A stretch of 64,000 nucleotides of DNA from Rhizobium lusitanum (lineage in GTDB: Bacteria; Pseudomonadota; Alphaproteobacteria; Rhizobiales; Rhizobiaceae), in the NCBI RefSeq assembly GCF_014189535.1, contig NZ_CP050308.1:930001-994000 (forward strand), in the 5' to 3' direction. Shown here piece after piece: positions 26,522 through 34,747 of the stretch. The notes beneath the pieces are model-generated. The model was not told where the DNA came from. It saw only the letters and a list, made by a program, of their open reading frames with translations, and did not search any database. The translations under genes were made by a program, and so were the position numbers. Every line of letters starts with the position of its first letter. The first letter of the stretch is position 1.

Positions 26522-27910
26522 CTAGGCACCGTATTCTCGCTCCCAGCTTCCTCCGCGCCAGGCTCTGGCTGATCGGCTTGCATCGACCCCTAATGCCGCG
26601 ATCGCCGCCTCCAGTCCCGGCAGCGATCCGTCCTCGACAAGCGTATTCACCAGTGCTTCGGACAATGCCTGGCGCGGAATGATCTCCTGCCCGGAGGATG
26701 AGCCGAACAGGGTTCGTGCAGCATCTGCTTTGGTCTTGAAGATATCGGCTTTTTCTTTCTCGCTCATCTGCTCCAGCGGTGCCCAGGAGGCATAGATATT
26801 CGGATCACGAGCGCCGGTGGCAGAGCGAATGAGACATACGTCGAGGCGGGACATGGCGGGTGTGAAGTCGAGCTCCTGGATCGCCTGGATCCGATCGTGA
26901 TAGTTCTTCATGTCGGCATCGCCGGTGGCGTTGAGACCGGCCGGAGATTGCCCGAGCAGGCGCGTGACCGGAATATCGGCGGCACCGGAAACGATCTGCA
27001 GGAAAGCCATGAGAATGTCTGTCAGCCCCGAAAGCGGCGCGCTCTTGCTGTCGTATTCCTCCTCAGCGTCGAGGATCAGCGTGCCGTTGACGCCCTTGAT
27101 GGTGTTGGCCAGCGAATAGCGGCGCAGCACGGCATCCTCGTAAGCCTGGTTGCCGATATTGGCCGAGAACTGCGGCACCTTGATAATGTCAATCTTCGCC
27201 TCGAAGACGAGGCTGGCGATATTGGCGGCCGTGCTGTCGGCATTCTTAATGGCATCCAGGGTCGCAGTGAGCACGCTCTCGCCCCAGCCGTGACTGCCCT
27301 GCCCCAGCGTCCCGCCAAAATCCTCGTCCGGGACCATGGCGCCATTGAAAATCACCAGTCGAGACGGATGGATGGCGACTTGCGCGCCGCTTGCGCCAGT
27401 CAGCGTGTAGAATTTCGGCTTGCCATACCATTCCGAAGCGGGATCGCGTTCGATCTCTCCGGCGGCAAGTTGGCGACGCGTCAAGACAGTCAGATGCTTC
27501 AGCCCACCTTTGCCGACACGTTCGATATCGAGTGGCCGAGAGGGATCGGCATCGCCGACACCGATGAACAAAGCCGCACCGCCGAAGAGACGCGCCTTCT
27601 TCGACGCCTCCAGCACCTTGCCGCGCAGGTTCAGCCGGCGTTCTTCAGCCTCGATCAAGCCGATCTGACCGCTCTCGGCCTGCCAGTTCCGCCATTTGCG
27701 GCAGCTATCCAGCGCCGGAATATCGACGATCTTGCGCGGCAGCCAGGAGCCGCGATAGGCGGCGATGATCTGTTCATCGGTCAGGATCGGTTGCGCATAG
27801 AAGACCGATGCCGCCTTGTCGCGCTCCGTCCCCATGCGAGACGCAAGGCTCACCAGCCCATCGCGAACCATCGAGAGTACGTGTCCCATGGATTGATTAT
27901 CCTTTGGCAT
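26522..27910 (-). CDS. phage portal protein (DUF1073 type)
   Basis: A 462-residue ring-forming portal protein through which DNA enters the head. The sequence has DUF1073/portal features: SWLPRKIVDIPALDSCRKWR in the first 80 residues, ARLFGGAALFIGVGDAD, and QSPAGLNATGDADMKNYHDR in the C-terminal half, the best known portal signature of this group. It lies just downstream of the large terminase. The last about 20 residues (ASRSARAWRGGSWERE) are probably disordered. Length is usual. Confidence 0.82.
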   Translation of the reverse strand: MPKDNQSMGHVLSMVRDGLVSLASRMGTERDKAASVFYAQPILTDEQIIAAYRGSWLPRKIVDIPALDSCRKWRNWQAESGQIGLIEAEERRLNLRGKVLEASKKARLFGGAALFIGVGDADPSRPLDIERVGKGGLKHLTVLTRRQLAAGEIERDPASEWYGKPKFYTLTGASGAQVAIHPSRLVIFNGAMVPDEDFGGTLGQGSHGWGESVLTATLDAIKNADSTAANIASLVFEAKIDIIKVPQFSANIGNQAYEDAVLRRYSLANTIKGVNGTLILDAEEEYDSKSAPLSGLTDILMAFLQIVSGAADIPVTRLLGQSPAGLNATGDADMKNYHDRIQAIQELDFTPAMSRLDVCLIRSATGARDPNIYASWAPLEQMSEKEKADIFKTKADAARTLFGSSSGQEIIPRQALSEALVNTLVEDGSLPGLEAAIAALGVDASRSARAWRGGSWEREYGA

Positions 27911-27943
27911 GTCTGTGAAGGAGAGGCCCGCATCCGCGCGGGC

Positions 27944-29485
27944 CTAGAAATTCTTGAAACTGAAGGAGGAGCCCAGCGCCAACTCGTTCAGCGCATCGGC
28001 AAAAGCATCCACCTGATCGTCGAACTGCGCGTTCGGAAAGGCGCAGATCTCATCGAGAAATGCCTCGTTCCAATCGCCGCGCAACAGTTTGACATTCCCA
28101 GCTTCGGCCTGTGCCGAAGCCGGTTTGGCGCGGGTTGCCTTGTCACCGGTAATGGACATGACCCTCATGGGAAAGCCAGCCAGCAGCTTGATCTTCGTCT
28201 CCGCATCGGCCTTGCCGGCGGCGCCCGGATCCTGCGGCATGCGGATCATCACCGTCGGCCCGTCCTGTGTCGCCATGTTCTTCAGATTGCGCTCGACCTC
28301 CGCCGGCGACCAGCGGCCGCGAGCTATGGTTTCGACGTAAAAGATGCCATCGGCTTCCGCCATGCGCAGGCCGACTGTCCAGTCCGGCTGGCGGCCCGGA
28401 CGCGCTTTTGAAGCAGCAAAATCCCACGCGCGGCAGCGTTTCGTGCCCGCCGGTACCGCCTCAACGATCTCGAAATCGCCGCGCTGAAACAACCCGCCCG
28501 AGCGCGGCGCTGGCCGCTGCTGAAACTGGCCGGCGACGGCGTAGGAACCAAGCGGCACCTTGTCCCGTTCCACGACGGAGCGCGGAAAACGCTCCGGAAA
28601 GAGCAACTCGCCCTCCTCCGTTCGCGGATCGGCAAACCCGATCGATGTTCGGCAACAACGCTCGGGCTCAAACTCCATGGGAAGCATCAGATGCTCGTAG
28701 CCAAGCCCAAGTGCCAGGATCGTGCCGGAGACATCGGCCTCATGCAGCCGCTGCATGACGACGACGATCGCCGAACGCTGCGGATCATTGAGCCGCGTCG
28801 GCACGGATTCGCGGAAGGTGCGGATCGTCGATAGTCGCTCTGCTTCGGATTCTGCGCCATCGACCGAATGTGGGTCGTCGATGATCACCCGGTCGCCGCG
28901 CCCGCCCGTCAGCCTTGAAAACGGCACGCCCTGGCGAAAGCCGGTGCGCGTATTGGCAAAAGCCATTTCGCCCGATCGCGTCAGCTTCACCTGGTCGCCC
29001 CAAAGCATCTGATACCACTCGGAGGCAACAAGATCGCGCATGCGTCTGTTGTCACGCTTGGCATAGTGTTCCGAATAGGAGGAGCCTAGATAGCGCAGCT
29101 CTGGCCTGTTCTTCGGTCCCCATTCCCAGGCAGGCCAGAAGACGCCGCAGAGAAGCGACTTCATCGTTCCCGGCGGCACATTGATCAGCAGCCGCGTGAT
29201 CTCGCCTGACGTCACCGCCTCGAGATGCCGGCAGATCGCATCGATGTGCCAGCCGTGAACATAGTCGACGGATGGCTCGACCACATGCCAAGCTTCGCGG
29301 ACGAAACCGGCTAGCGAATGACATTGCTCCCGAATCCTTTCGGCATCCTCGGCAATCCTTCGGGTAAGCTCCGCCCAGTCGGCATTAGCCTTCCGTTTCG
29401 CCTTCTCCTCACGGATCGCCGCCATCATCGCTACCGGATCCAGCGAGCGGACCGAAGAGGGATTCGAGTGTCGCAAGCTGCTCAT
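27944..29485 (-). CDS. terminase large subunit
   Basis: A 513-residue DNA-packaging motor. Residues about 100-115 hold a Walker A-like VPPGTMKSLLCGVFWP, residues about 200-225 the GGRGDRVIIDDPHSV strand (Walker B and catalytic Glu/Asp), and the C-terminal half the nuclease domain (RAWDFAASK, then DWTVGLRMA and DDQVDAFADALNELA, with the metal-ligand Asp). It is therefore a complete ATPase-nuclease. It overlaps the small-subunit gene by 77 bases and is followed by the portal gene, as in many siphophages. Confidence 0.88.
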   Translation of the reverse strand: MSSLRHSNPSSVRSLDPVAMMAAIREEKAKRKANADWAELTRRIAEDAERIREQCHSLAGFVREAWHVVEPSVDYVHGWHIDAICRHLEAVTSGEITRLLINVPPGTMKSLLCGVFWPAWEWGPKNRPELRYLGSSYSEHYAKRDNRRMRDLVASEWYQMLWGDQVKLTRSGEMAFANTRTGFRQGVPFSRLTGGRGDRVIIDDPHSVDGAESEAERLSTIRTFRESVPTRLNDPQRSAIVVVMQRLHEADVSGTILALGLGYEHLMLPMEFEPERCCRTSIGFADPRTEEGELLFPERFPRSVVERDKVPLGSYAVAGQFQQRPAPRSGGLFQRGDFEIVEAVPAGTKRCRAWDFAASKARPGRQPDWTVGLRMAEADGIFYVETIARGRWSPAEVERNLKNMATQDGPTVMIRMPQDPGAAGKADAETKIKLLAGFPMRVMSITGDKATRAKPASAQAEAGNVKLLRGDWNEAFLDEICAFPNAQFDDQVDAFADALNELALGSSFSFKNF

Positions 29486-29732
29486 CCGTGGCGTTGGTTA
29501 AGTCGATCGTAAAACTTTGTCCGCCCTTGGCTCCATTGCCCGGGCGTTCACTCGGCTTCTGATGAACGTAGGATGCGGCGATCTTCGCCATTTCATCCCG
29601 TCGCTTCTGATCCGCTTCGTCGTCGCGCATGACTTTCAGCATATAGTCGAGCGGCGTATCACCGGCGGACACGGTTTTGCGCCGCCGGGCGCGCGGTTTG
29701 CGCGGCACGACGGGCTTGTCGGCTGTGGACAT
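29409..29732 (-). CDS. terminase small subunit-like protein
   Basis: A 107-residue protein upstream of the large terminase and overlapping it. The start at 29732 (MSTADKPVVPRKPRARRRKT) has a GGAA box about 10 bases away; the open frame continues upstream without a better signal. The N-terminus is very basic and the middle helical (DYMLKVMRDDEADQKRRDEM), as in DNA-binding small terminases. The C-terminus is acidic and Gly-rich (PLAGSGSDDGGDP). Assigned from position and composition. Confidence 0.6.
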   Translation of the reverse strand: MSTADKPVVPRKPRARRRKTVSAGDTPLDYMLKVMRDDEADQKRRDEMAKIAASYVHQKPSERPGNGAKGGQSFTIDLTNATDEQLATLESLFGPLAGSGSDDGGDP

Positions 29733-30023
29733 GCTGTGTGATTTCCGATGGAACGTTGAAAGGAAACAAGCGGCTGAAAGAGAGCCGCTTTCGGTCAACA
29801 GTGCGTCGCTGCAACTGTTCTCATCATGCATAAATGAGTACCCCAATTCGGTGCTGTTGGCGACACCCTTGATCGGGAAACTAGCTGCAAGGATTGAGAA
29901 GTCTTTGTGAGAGGCATAGATAATTATTTGAAATTACACCAAAATATCGCATTCTATCGTCCTACGCTTAGAGCAAGATTACTCTCCTCCTCCGTTGAAA
30001 CGCTTTCAACATCAGACAAGCGA

Positions 30024-30827
30024 ATGACCAAGAAGCAGGACCAACATCAACTCGGTCAGGATCTCTCCCTTATCCGCACGACACCGTCGCGCGAAAGGGA
30101 GCCGATCGACAACGGAGACAAATCGGAGGGCGTGGCGCAAGCCGCAGCCACGATCGATGCAGCGCGGACTTTCATCACCGCTCATCTTCCCGTTCTGCCG
30201 GTTCCATCGATTCCGGAGATTCGCCTGCACAAGGCAGGCCCGCAAAGCGGTCTGCGGCGGCTTGCTGAGCGCGACGAGGCATTCGGCTCACCCTATTGGG
30301 CGCACTACTGGGGCGGAGGGCTGGTGCTGGCACGGTATCTTCTCGACAAGCCCGATGTCGTCGCCGGCCGTCGCGTGCTCGATCTCGGCGCCGGCTCCGC
30401 CATTGTCGGCATAGCCGCAGCAAAAGCAGGGGCAGCCAAGGTGATCGCAGCCGATATCGATCCCTACGCTATTGCCGCCATGGAGTTGAATGCCGCTATC
30501 AACAGAGTGACGATTCTACCTGTTCTTACCGATCTGACGACCGGCGAACCTCCCGCAGCGGATATCGTTTGTGTCGGAGATCTGTTCTATGAGGCTGCAC
30601 TTGCCGAGCGCGTGACTATGTTTCTCGACCGTTGCCTCGAGCGAGGCATGGACATCCTGATTGGAGATCCATGGCGCACCCATCTGCCGCATTCGCGGCT
30701 GCGCCTGCTGGCGGAATATGCCGTGACGGACTTTGGCGACACGGCGGGAAGTACGAGGCCGAGTGGAGTGTTTGCCTTTGAAGATAAACCGCCACCGCTC
30801 GACCAAGGCGACAAGGATCCATCATAA
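30024..30827 (+). CDS. class I SAM-dependent methyltransferase (ETFB lysine methyltransferase-like)
   Basis: A protein of about 267 residues with a Rossmann methyltransferase domain. VLDLGAGSAIVGIAAAKAGA is the SAM-binding motif I, VIAADIDPYAIAAMELNAA motif II, and PAADIVCVGDLFYEA carries the catalytic-loop acidic pattern. FGSPYWAHYWGGGLVLARY upstream and ILIGDPWRTHLPHSRLRLLA near the end resemble the ETF-beta lysine methyltransferase/Nnt1-like group of host bacteria. The frame is open from 29907, but ATG 30024 (MTKKQDQHQLGQ) is more likely. It runs opposite to the phage genes around it and reads like a host gene, so either it came with the phage or the prophage has been rearranged around it. 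Confidence 0.7.
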   Translation: MTKKQDQHQLGQDLSLIRTTPSREREPIDNGDKSEGVAQAAATIDAARTFITAHLPVLPVPSIPEIRLHKAGPQSGLRRLAERDEAFGSPYWAHYWGGGLVLARYLLDKPDVVAGRRVLDLGAGSAIVGIAAAKAGAAKVIAADIDPYAIAAMELNAAINRVTILPVLTDLTTGEPPAADIVCVGDLFYEAALAERVTMFLDRCLERGMDILIGDPWRTHLPHSRLRLLAEYAVTDFGDTAGSTRPSGVFAFEDKPPPLDQGDKDPS

Positions 30828-30829
30828 CG

Positions 30830-30855
30830 AAAAAAACCCTGGATTCGAACCAGGG
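30830..30855 (-). terminator. Rho-independent terminator with tRNA T-arm-like stem-loop
   Basis: On the minus strand CCCTGG-TTCGAAT-CCAGGG is followed directly by seven T. It lies 14 bases after the stop of the DUF6362-like gene and so probably terminates it. The stem-loop is also a perfect match to a tRNA T-arm (GGTTCGAATCC), but no other part of a tRNA is present. Confidence 0.65.
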
Positions 30856-30868
30856 CCATTCTCGCAAA

Positions 30869-31534
30869 TTAGGCTTTCATCTTCGCTCGCCGCCTGTTCT
30901 CTCGCTCCAAGCGTTTCGCCAGTGCCGCCAGCTCGGGGCTGGCCGCATCGAACACAGGCTTTGCATCGTCCGGTAACCAATATGTTTCATGTTTTGCGGC
31001 AGGCTCTTTCACCCGTTCGAGACTACTGGGCGAATTCGGCATCATAGGCGAAATGCGAGACCAATCGGGTTCCTGCAATGCAGGCGAAACCGCGAGCAGA
31101 GCCTTGGCCACAGCCTGGAACTCCGCCTGAATCCACCGCTCCGCCGTTCGCCGCACCCGCCCGGTCTTTGCGCAGAAATCGCGGAAGGAGCCGGCAATAT
31201 GTGGCGCCGCAAGACAAACGGACCATCGGGAAAGCAGGATGCGACGTTCCCCGTCCTGGACATGGGCCAACAACCAGCCCTGCAGCACCTCCTCCGCGCG
31301 GCTGATGGCGGCCGCGCTCGGACGATAGCGGACACGAATATCGGTATGATCCCCGGGCTCGGGAAGAACATCCGGCCAAAGCGTCCGCATTCGATCCGGG
31401 CGCACCCCGCGCACATCGAGATGCACCATCGTGTCGGCGGCCTCGACGAAGCGAGCACGAACGATCAGGCTAAGATCAGCGACTTCTGCCGCGCGTCGCG
31501 AAAGGTCGTTAAACTGCGAGGCGTTCTGGTACAT
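30869..31534 (-). CDS. phage DUF6362-like protein
   Basis: A 221-residue protein from the prophage early/middle region, upstream (in transcription) of a strong terminator. It has a helical centre with an HTH-like stretch (FCAKTGRVRRTAERWIQAEF) typical of DUF6362 proteins, which are found near terminase genes and may regulate late expression. The ATG at 31534 has GGAGAAA about 7 bases upstream. The C-terminus is basic (RLERENRRRAKMKA). A regulatory role is a guess from family context. It overlaps the preceding gene by 26 bases. Confidence 0.5.
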   Translation of the reverse strand: MYQNASQFNDLSRRAAEVADLSLIVRARFVEAADTMVHLDVRGVRPDRMRTLWPDVLPEPGDHTDIRVRYRPSAAAISRAEEVLQGWLLAHVQDGERRILLSRWSVCLAAPHIAGSFRDFCAKTGRVRRTAERWIQAEFQAVAKALLAVSPALQEPDWSRISPMMPNSPSSLERVKEPAAKHETYWLPDDAKPVFDAASPELAALAKRLERENRRRAKMKA

Positions 31535-31925
31535 CAAGGCGTTTCTCCAGTTCCCGGTAGATCAAAATCCGAAGCGTCGCGCGCACCGGCCAAGGTCGCC
31601 GCGCCACGGCATCCGTTCGCAAGGCCCCCAGCGCAATATCGTCGAAGGCGGCCAGCAGATCGCCGGGCCGCCGCAGTGCCCAATCCTGGCGCTGCACAAG
31701 GATGTCGGAGACGGCGCCGATCGTGTCCGACCAGAGCTCATCACGATTGTTGCCTGTCTGGCGAATGCAGCGCAGGGCAAAGATGAGATGGCCGTCGCCG
31801 TGCTGCCCCCGGATTTCCTGCATGGTGCCGCGCGCATGGCTTTGCGCTGGGGCGCGGCGGCGATGGACTGGAACCAGCTTGATGCCGAGGCCGTCAAGAA
31901 GAGTGTCGAGCCTGCCTTTGGTCAT
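31509..31925 (-). CDS. hypothetical phage protein
   Basis: A 138-residue protein, start MTKGRLDTLLDGLGIKLVPV, with GGGAGG about 10 bases before the ATG; a GTG at 31931 is an alternative. Mostly helical, with three Cys/His residues but no clear metal site. It is in the leftward early operon between two other small unknown phage genes and overlaps the DUF6362-like gene. No family recognised. Confidence 0.45.
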   Translation of the reverse strand: MTKGRLDTLLDGLGIKLVPVHRRRAPAQSHARGTMQEIRGQHGDGHLIFALRCIRQTGNNRDELWSDTIGAVSDILVQRQDWALRRPGDLLAAFDDIALGALRTDAVARRPWPVRATLRILIYRELEKRLDVPERLAV

Positions 31926-31982
31926 GGGCACATTCCTCCCTTCAACAAGGAAAATTCAAAGCAGTCGGCGGCATCATTTCGA

Positions 31983-32267
31983 TCATGCAACCGTCCCGTT
32001 TTCGGTTGCCGCAGAGGGACGCCTCGGCTTGAACAGGGCTTCCGCATTCGACATTATCTCCACCCTCGCCCCGTCTCGCAGCATCGGCGTGTTGAGATAG
32101 GCAACGATCGCCTCGCCAGCGGCCGCTTTGGCTGCATCCTGGGTCGAAAAGACAATCGGTTCGCCACGGCTGTCCTTCAGGACGTCGTTGGTGGCGCGGT
32201 GAACCTTGCGTATCCAGCCAAGATGACCGCCCGCGACAGCTTCCGTTCCGATCTGAAACTCATTCAT
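31983..32267 (-). CDS. hypothetical phage protein
   Basis: A 94-residue protein with a strong ribosome site (GAGGAGG) before its ATG. The sequence has mixed alpha/beta character (HLGWIRKVHRATNDVLKDSR, then STQDAAKAAAGEAIVAYLN). It lies in the leftward operon under the divergent phage promoter. Not recognised. Confidence 0.5.
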   Translation of the reverse strand: MNEFQIGTEAVAGGHLGWIRKVHRATNDVLKDSRGEPIVFSTQDAAKAAAGEAIVAYLNTPMLRDGARVEIMSNAEALFKPRRPSAATENGTVA

Positions 32268-32366
32268 AGAAACCTCCTCTGGCCGCCCCCGGCCAGTTAT
32301 TTGGATTAATTTTTGTAAGAAATTCAGATGCTTGGCAACATCATGCGCGTTATGGCCGTGATCCCG

Positions 32367-32564
32367 TCACAGCTTCGCTCCGCGCTGAGATACATCCTCA
32401 GCTGTCCGGAAATGAACCTGATCACCCTCCGGCGCACCGCTGACGTCGTCACTCTCGCTTGCATATTTCGGCGACGAAATGATCGGCGCCACAGCCGCAA
32501 GCACACAGACGAAACACAGAGCCGCACCAATGCACGCGAGAAACCCCTGAGCGATCTCACTCAT
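32367..32564 (-). CDS. small membrane protein of the prophage early region
   Basis: A 65-residue protein starting MSEIAQGFLACIGAALCFVC; the ATG overlaps the preceding stop (ATGA) and GGAGG lies 7 bases away. Residues 6-30 form one transmembrane helix with two Cys; the C-terminal part is acidic and soluble. No family recognised; translational coupling to the Cys-rich protein upstream suggests they are expressed together. Confidence 0.45.
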   Translation of the reverse strand: MSEIAQGFLACIGAALCFVCVLAAVAPIISSPKYASESDDVSGAPEGDQVHFRTAEDVSQRGAKL

Positions 32565-32767
32565 GTGATCGCCTCCGCGTCCTGTTGACACCCGGGCAAA
32601 CCGCGATCGGACATCTCCACCGGCTCGCTACGCTCCTCGCAGGCTTCACAATGCCACTCGATTACCTCGGCAATCGACAAGGCCCGCCGACAGCCGGGGC
32701 AACCCCAGAAGAAGTCGAAATAGAATGGGCTGGAACCCACCCTTCTGCCTTTCCTGATCGAGACCAT
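32561..32767 (-). CDS. small zinc-ribbon-like protein
   Basis: A 68-residue protein with CPGC and CEAC pairs (WGCPGCRRALSIAEVIEWHC followed by EACEERSEPV) that could bind zinc. The ATG at 32767 has GGGAG about 8 bases upstream; an in-frame GTG at 32794 is less likely. It is the first gene after the divergent promoter region. Likely a nucleic-acid-binding or regulatory phage protein. Confidence 0.45.
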   Translation of the reverse strand: MVSIRKGRRVGSSPFYFDFFWGCPGCRRALSIAEVIEWHCEACEERSEPVEMSDRGLPGCQQDAEAIT

Positions 32768-32862
32768 GCGACCGCTCCCAAAACCGTTGTTCACCAGGCG
32801 ACACTCGCCTCAGCACGTCAGCCTCGCGGCGATTTTCTCCGCAGGCATCTTGATAGACACAA

Positions 32863-32893
32863 ATTATGTTGTTATTAGTGTCGATGTCAACAT
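32863..32893 (-). promoter_or_regulatory. leftward early promoter overlapping a repressor operator
   Basis: On the minus strand TTGACA (32890-32885) and CATAAT (32868-32863) are 16 bases apart, a good sigma-70 promoter for the leftward early genes. The -35 lies inside the 10-mer ATGTTGACAT (minus strand, 32893-32884), which recurs at 33846. Related half-sites TTATGTTG and TTATGTTA flank it. This fits an operator for the adjacent repressor. Confidence 0.55.
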
Positions 32894-32926
32894 GATTTAT
32901 GTTAATTATTTTGCGAGTGTCTGGTC

Positions 32927-33715
32927 ATGCAGAAATCCATGGGCGAACGACTGAAGGCGGCGCGCGAAGCCGCAAATTATTCCTCAGCGACAAAGGCGGC
33001 GGAGACGCTTGGTGTCAGCCTGTCCACTTATCGGGCACACGAAAACGGCCAGAACGAATTCGGCCCCGAAATCGCCGATCGCTACGCCAAGAAATTCGGC
33101 ACCACCGCCGGCTATCTTTTGACTGGTGAAGGCCCACGCAAGGGAGAGCGATCAGGGCCACGTATGGTCACGTCCTTCGACCCCGATGAACAATACAATG
33201 AAGGATTTGCAGAGGACGGCGAGAACGTCAGCTACAGCCGGGAGCACTGGCAATCGAAGATTGAGGGCGCGACGCCGGAGCTCGATGTCAAGCTCGGCGC
33301 AGGCAGCGGCATTGTCGGCGAGGTCATCAATCTGCCGGTCGGCGCCGGCAATGTCGCCGGCCACAAAATCGTCGCGGAGTGGGTGATTCCAGCAGGTTAC
33401 CTGCGCAACGAAGCAAAGGCATCGCCAAACCACACCATCATCATGGAGGTGATCGGCGATTCCATGCAGCCCACCTACATGCCCGGCGACCGCGTCATCG
33501 TCGATCTCTCGCAGAACCTGATGGTGACGGACACGGTCTATGCCATCAGCGACGGCTATTCAGAGCCGCAGATCAAACGCCTTCAGCGCGTCCCCTTCAC
33601 CCAACCCAGCCAGGTCAAGATTATCTCCGACAATCCGGCGCTGGAAACCTTTACAGTGGAATTGGCGCGGCTGACGATCATTGGGCGTATCTGCGGGCAT
33701 ATCGCCCGAAAATAA
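32927..33715 (+). CDS. phage repressor, XRE HTH plus S24 peptidase
   Basis: A 262-residue CI/LexA-like repressor. Residues 1-60 are a helix-turn-helix of the XRE type (MGERLKAAREAANYSSATKA, then TLGVSLSTYRAHENGQNEFG). The C-terminal part is an S24 self-cleaving domain: GDSMQPTYMPGDRVIVD carries Ser179 and PQIKRLQR carries Lys217, the catalytic dyad. Upstream of the Ser, residues 105-125 include a likely cleavage loop. RecA-stimulated autocleavage would induce the prophage. The gene is divergent from the early operon and shares its operator region with it, the classical lysogeny switch. Confidence 0.82.
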   Translation: MQKSMGERLKAAREAANYSSATKAAETLGVSLSTYRAHENGQNEFGPEIADRYAKKFGTTAGYLLTGEGPRKGERSGPRMVTSFDPDEQYNEGFAEDGENVSYSREHWQSKIEGATPELDVKLGAGSGIVGEVINLPVGAGNVAGHKIVAEWVIPAGYLRNEAKASPNHTIIMEVIGDSMQPTYMPGDRVIVDLSQNLMVTDTVYAISDGYSEPQIKRLQRVPFTQPSQVKIISDNPALETFTVELARLTIIGRICGHIARK

Positions 33716-34018
33716 AAGCCGGGCAGCCTAGCCCTCCAATCACCCGCTCCCGCAAGCTTGCCGGAATCAGGAGAGACAGGACATTCGGCGCTCGGAGCCG
33801 GAAAACACTAATTATGTCTACAAAGGTGATCGATAAACATGTATAATGTTGACATTGATCGTGTCGCATGACATCTTTCCTTTCGCGAGACAATCGCCCA
33901 AGACGGAATGAGCCCACGCAAGTTTGAAAATATTGCGTGAAGTCGCGAAACCGGATCGGAGATCGAGCGAATATGAATGTCGCGGCCCGACGGGCACGCA
34001 GAAGGAGGATGCTACTTC
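33716..34018. other. intergenic region downstream of the repressor
   Basis: About 300 bases without a convincing gene. It contains the second ATGTTGACAT copy at 33846-33855 and ends in a strong GAAGGAGG ribosome site for the next gene. A leftward frame over this region is unsupported. Confidence 0.4.
33846..33855 (+). promoter_or_regulatory. second copy of the repressor operator-like 10-mer
   Basis: ATGTTGACAT, an exact inverted copy of the site at 32884-32893 on the other side of the repressor gene. It includes a TTGACA that could be the -35 of the rightward gene pair at 34019. No good -10 is evident, so function is uncertain. Confidence 0.4.
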
Positions 34019-34351
34019 ATGCCAGCGAAGTCAGACGTCATGATCGTTGCCTGGGCGCTCTATCACCGCGATACGCGGTTGCGCCGGCCACTAACGGCAG
34101 ATGGCAGGCGCAAATGGTTCGCCCACTCTCTGGCGACGGCTTGGATCTGGGCGCTACAGCAGGCAACAGACGCGACCAAGACCGAAGATCAGCATCGTGC
34201 CGAGCGACTGACAAGCCTGAAGCTGGAATTGCTGCGCGTCGACGCTCGGCCATTCGGAATGCCGATCGCAAAGGATCGAACGACGCTCATGGCAGAGATC
34301 GATCGCCTGACCGCCCAATCGTCCGCATCGGCAACACGGATGGCAGCATGA
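34019..34351 (+). CDS. hypothetical phage protein
   Basis: A 110-residue protein with start MPAKSDVMIVAWALYHRDTR and GAAGGAGG about 10 bases upstream. It is basic in the middle and helical (WFAHSLATAWIWALQQATDA). The stop overlaps the next start (ATGA). Upstream is the second operator-like site. Not recognised. Confidence 0.5.
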   Translation: MPAKSDVMIVAWALYHRDTRLRRPLTADGRRKWFAHSLATAWIWALQQATDATKTEDQHRAERLTSLKLELLRVDARPFGMPIAKDRTTLMAEIDRLTAQSSASATRMAA

Positions 34352-34734
34352 CGGCACCCAACGATGCCTTCTCCTGCGAATACTCCTTCGATGAGCTCAC
34401 CATCAATCTCTGCGATCGCTGGGAATCAGGCCTGCTCCTCTATGGCCGCGCCGAGCTGACATCCGCCGGAGACGGCTATGATGGCGAATTTTACGTCTCG
34501 ACCATCCGATTGGATGGCGGCGCCCGGTTAGCGCGACCAAACCCGGCTGCAAAGGCAGGCACCTTCGAGGCCGAGCTGTTCCGGCGCATCGCCTCCGTGA
34601 TCGAAAACGACAAAACACTTCCCGGCCGCCACGCTGCCGAACTGTTCGCCTGTGAATACGAGCAGTCCATGGAGACAGATCATGACGTGTTTCATGAGAT
34701 CAGACGGGAAAAAGCATTGGAGCCAGTGGCGTGA
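34348..34734 (+). CDS. hypothetical phage protein
   Basis: A 128-residue acidic protein beginning at the ATG that overlaps the preceding stop (ATGA). It starts MTAPNDAFSCEYSFDELTIN and contains EFYVSTIRLDGGARLARPNP. Probably beta-rich N-terminally and helical at the end (AELFACEYEQSMETDH). The longer open frame to 33937 is opposed by the well supported upstream gene. Not recognised. It is the last gene that looks phage-like at this side. Confidence 0.5.
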   Translation: MTAPNDAFSCEYSFDELTINLCDRWESGLLLYGRAELTSAGDGYDGEFYVSTIRLDGGARLARPNPAAKAGTFEAELFRRIASVIENDKTLPGRHAAELFACEYEQSMETDHDVFHEIRREKALEPVA

Positions 34735-34747
34735 CGCTCACGCCGGG

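Larger units (their letters stand above)
4358..34734. mobile_element. lambda-like siphoviral prophage without visible integrase
   Basis: A nearly complete set of head, tail, packaging, lysis and repressor genes lies between host-type genes. The order from 34.7 kb down to 4.4 kb is small early genes, S24 repressor, terminase small and large, portal, protease/scaffold, decoration, capsid, connectors, tail terminator, tail tube, frameshifted chaperone pair, tape measure, tail tip proteins, fibre, endolysin and holin-like. This matches the siphoviral late-gene order. No integrase, excisionase or replication gene is visible, no tRNA gene marks an attachment site, and no direct-repeat att pair was found by eye. 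Boundaries are therefore taken from the terminator at 4358 and the last phage-like gene near 34.7 kb, and are approximate. The element may be cryptic or mobilised in trans. Confidence 0.75.

Noticed and set aside
26897..28411. 504-codon open frame on the plus strand
   Set aside because: Antisense to portal and terminase genes, which have clear family motifs; composition is that of a shadow frame.
30830..30855. tRNA gene
   Set aside because: Only a T-arm-like hairpin is present; no acceptor, D or anticodon arms can be built around it.
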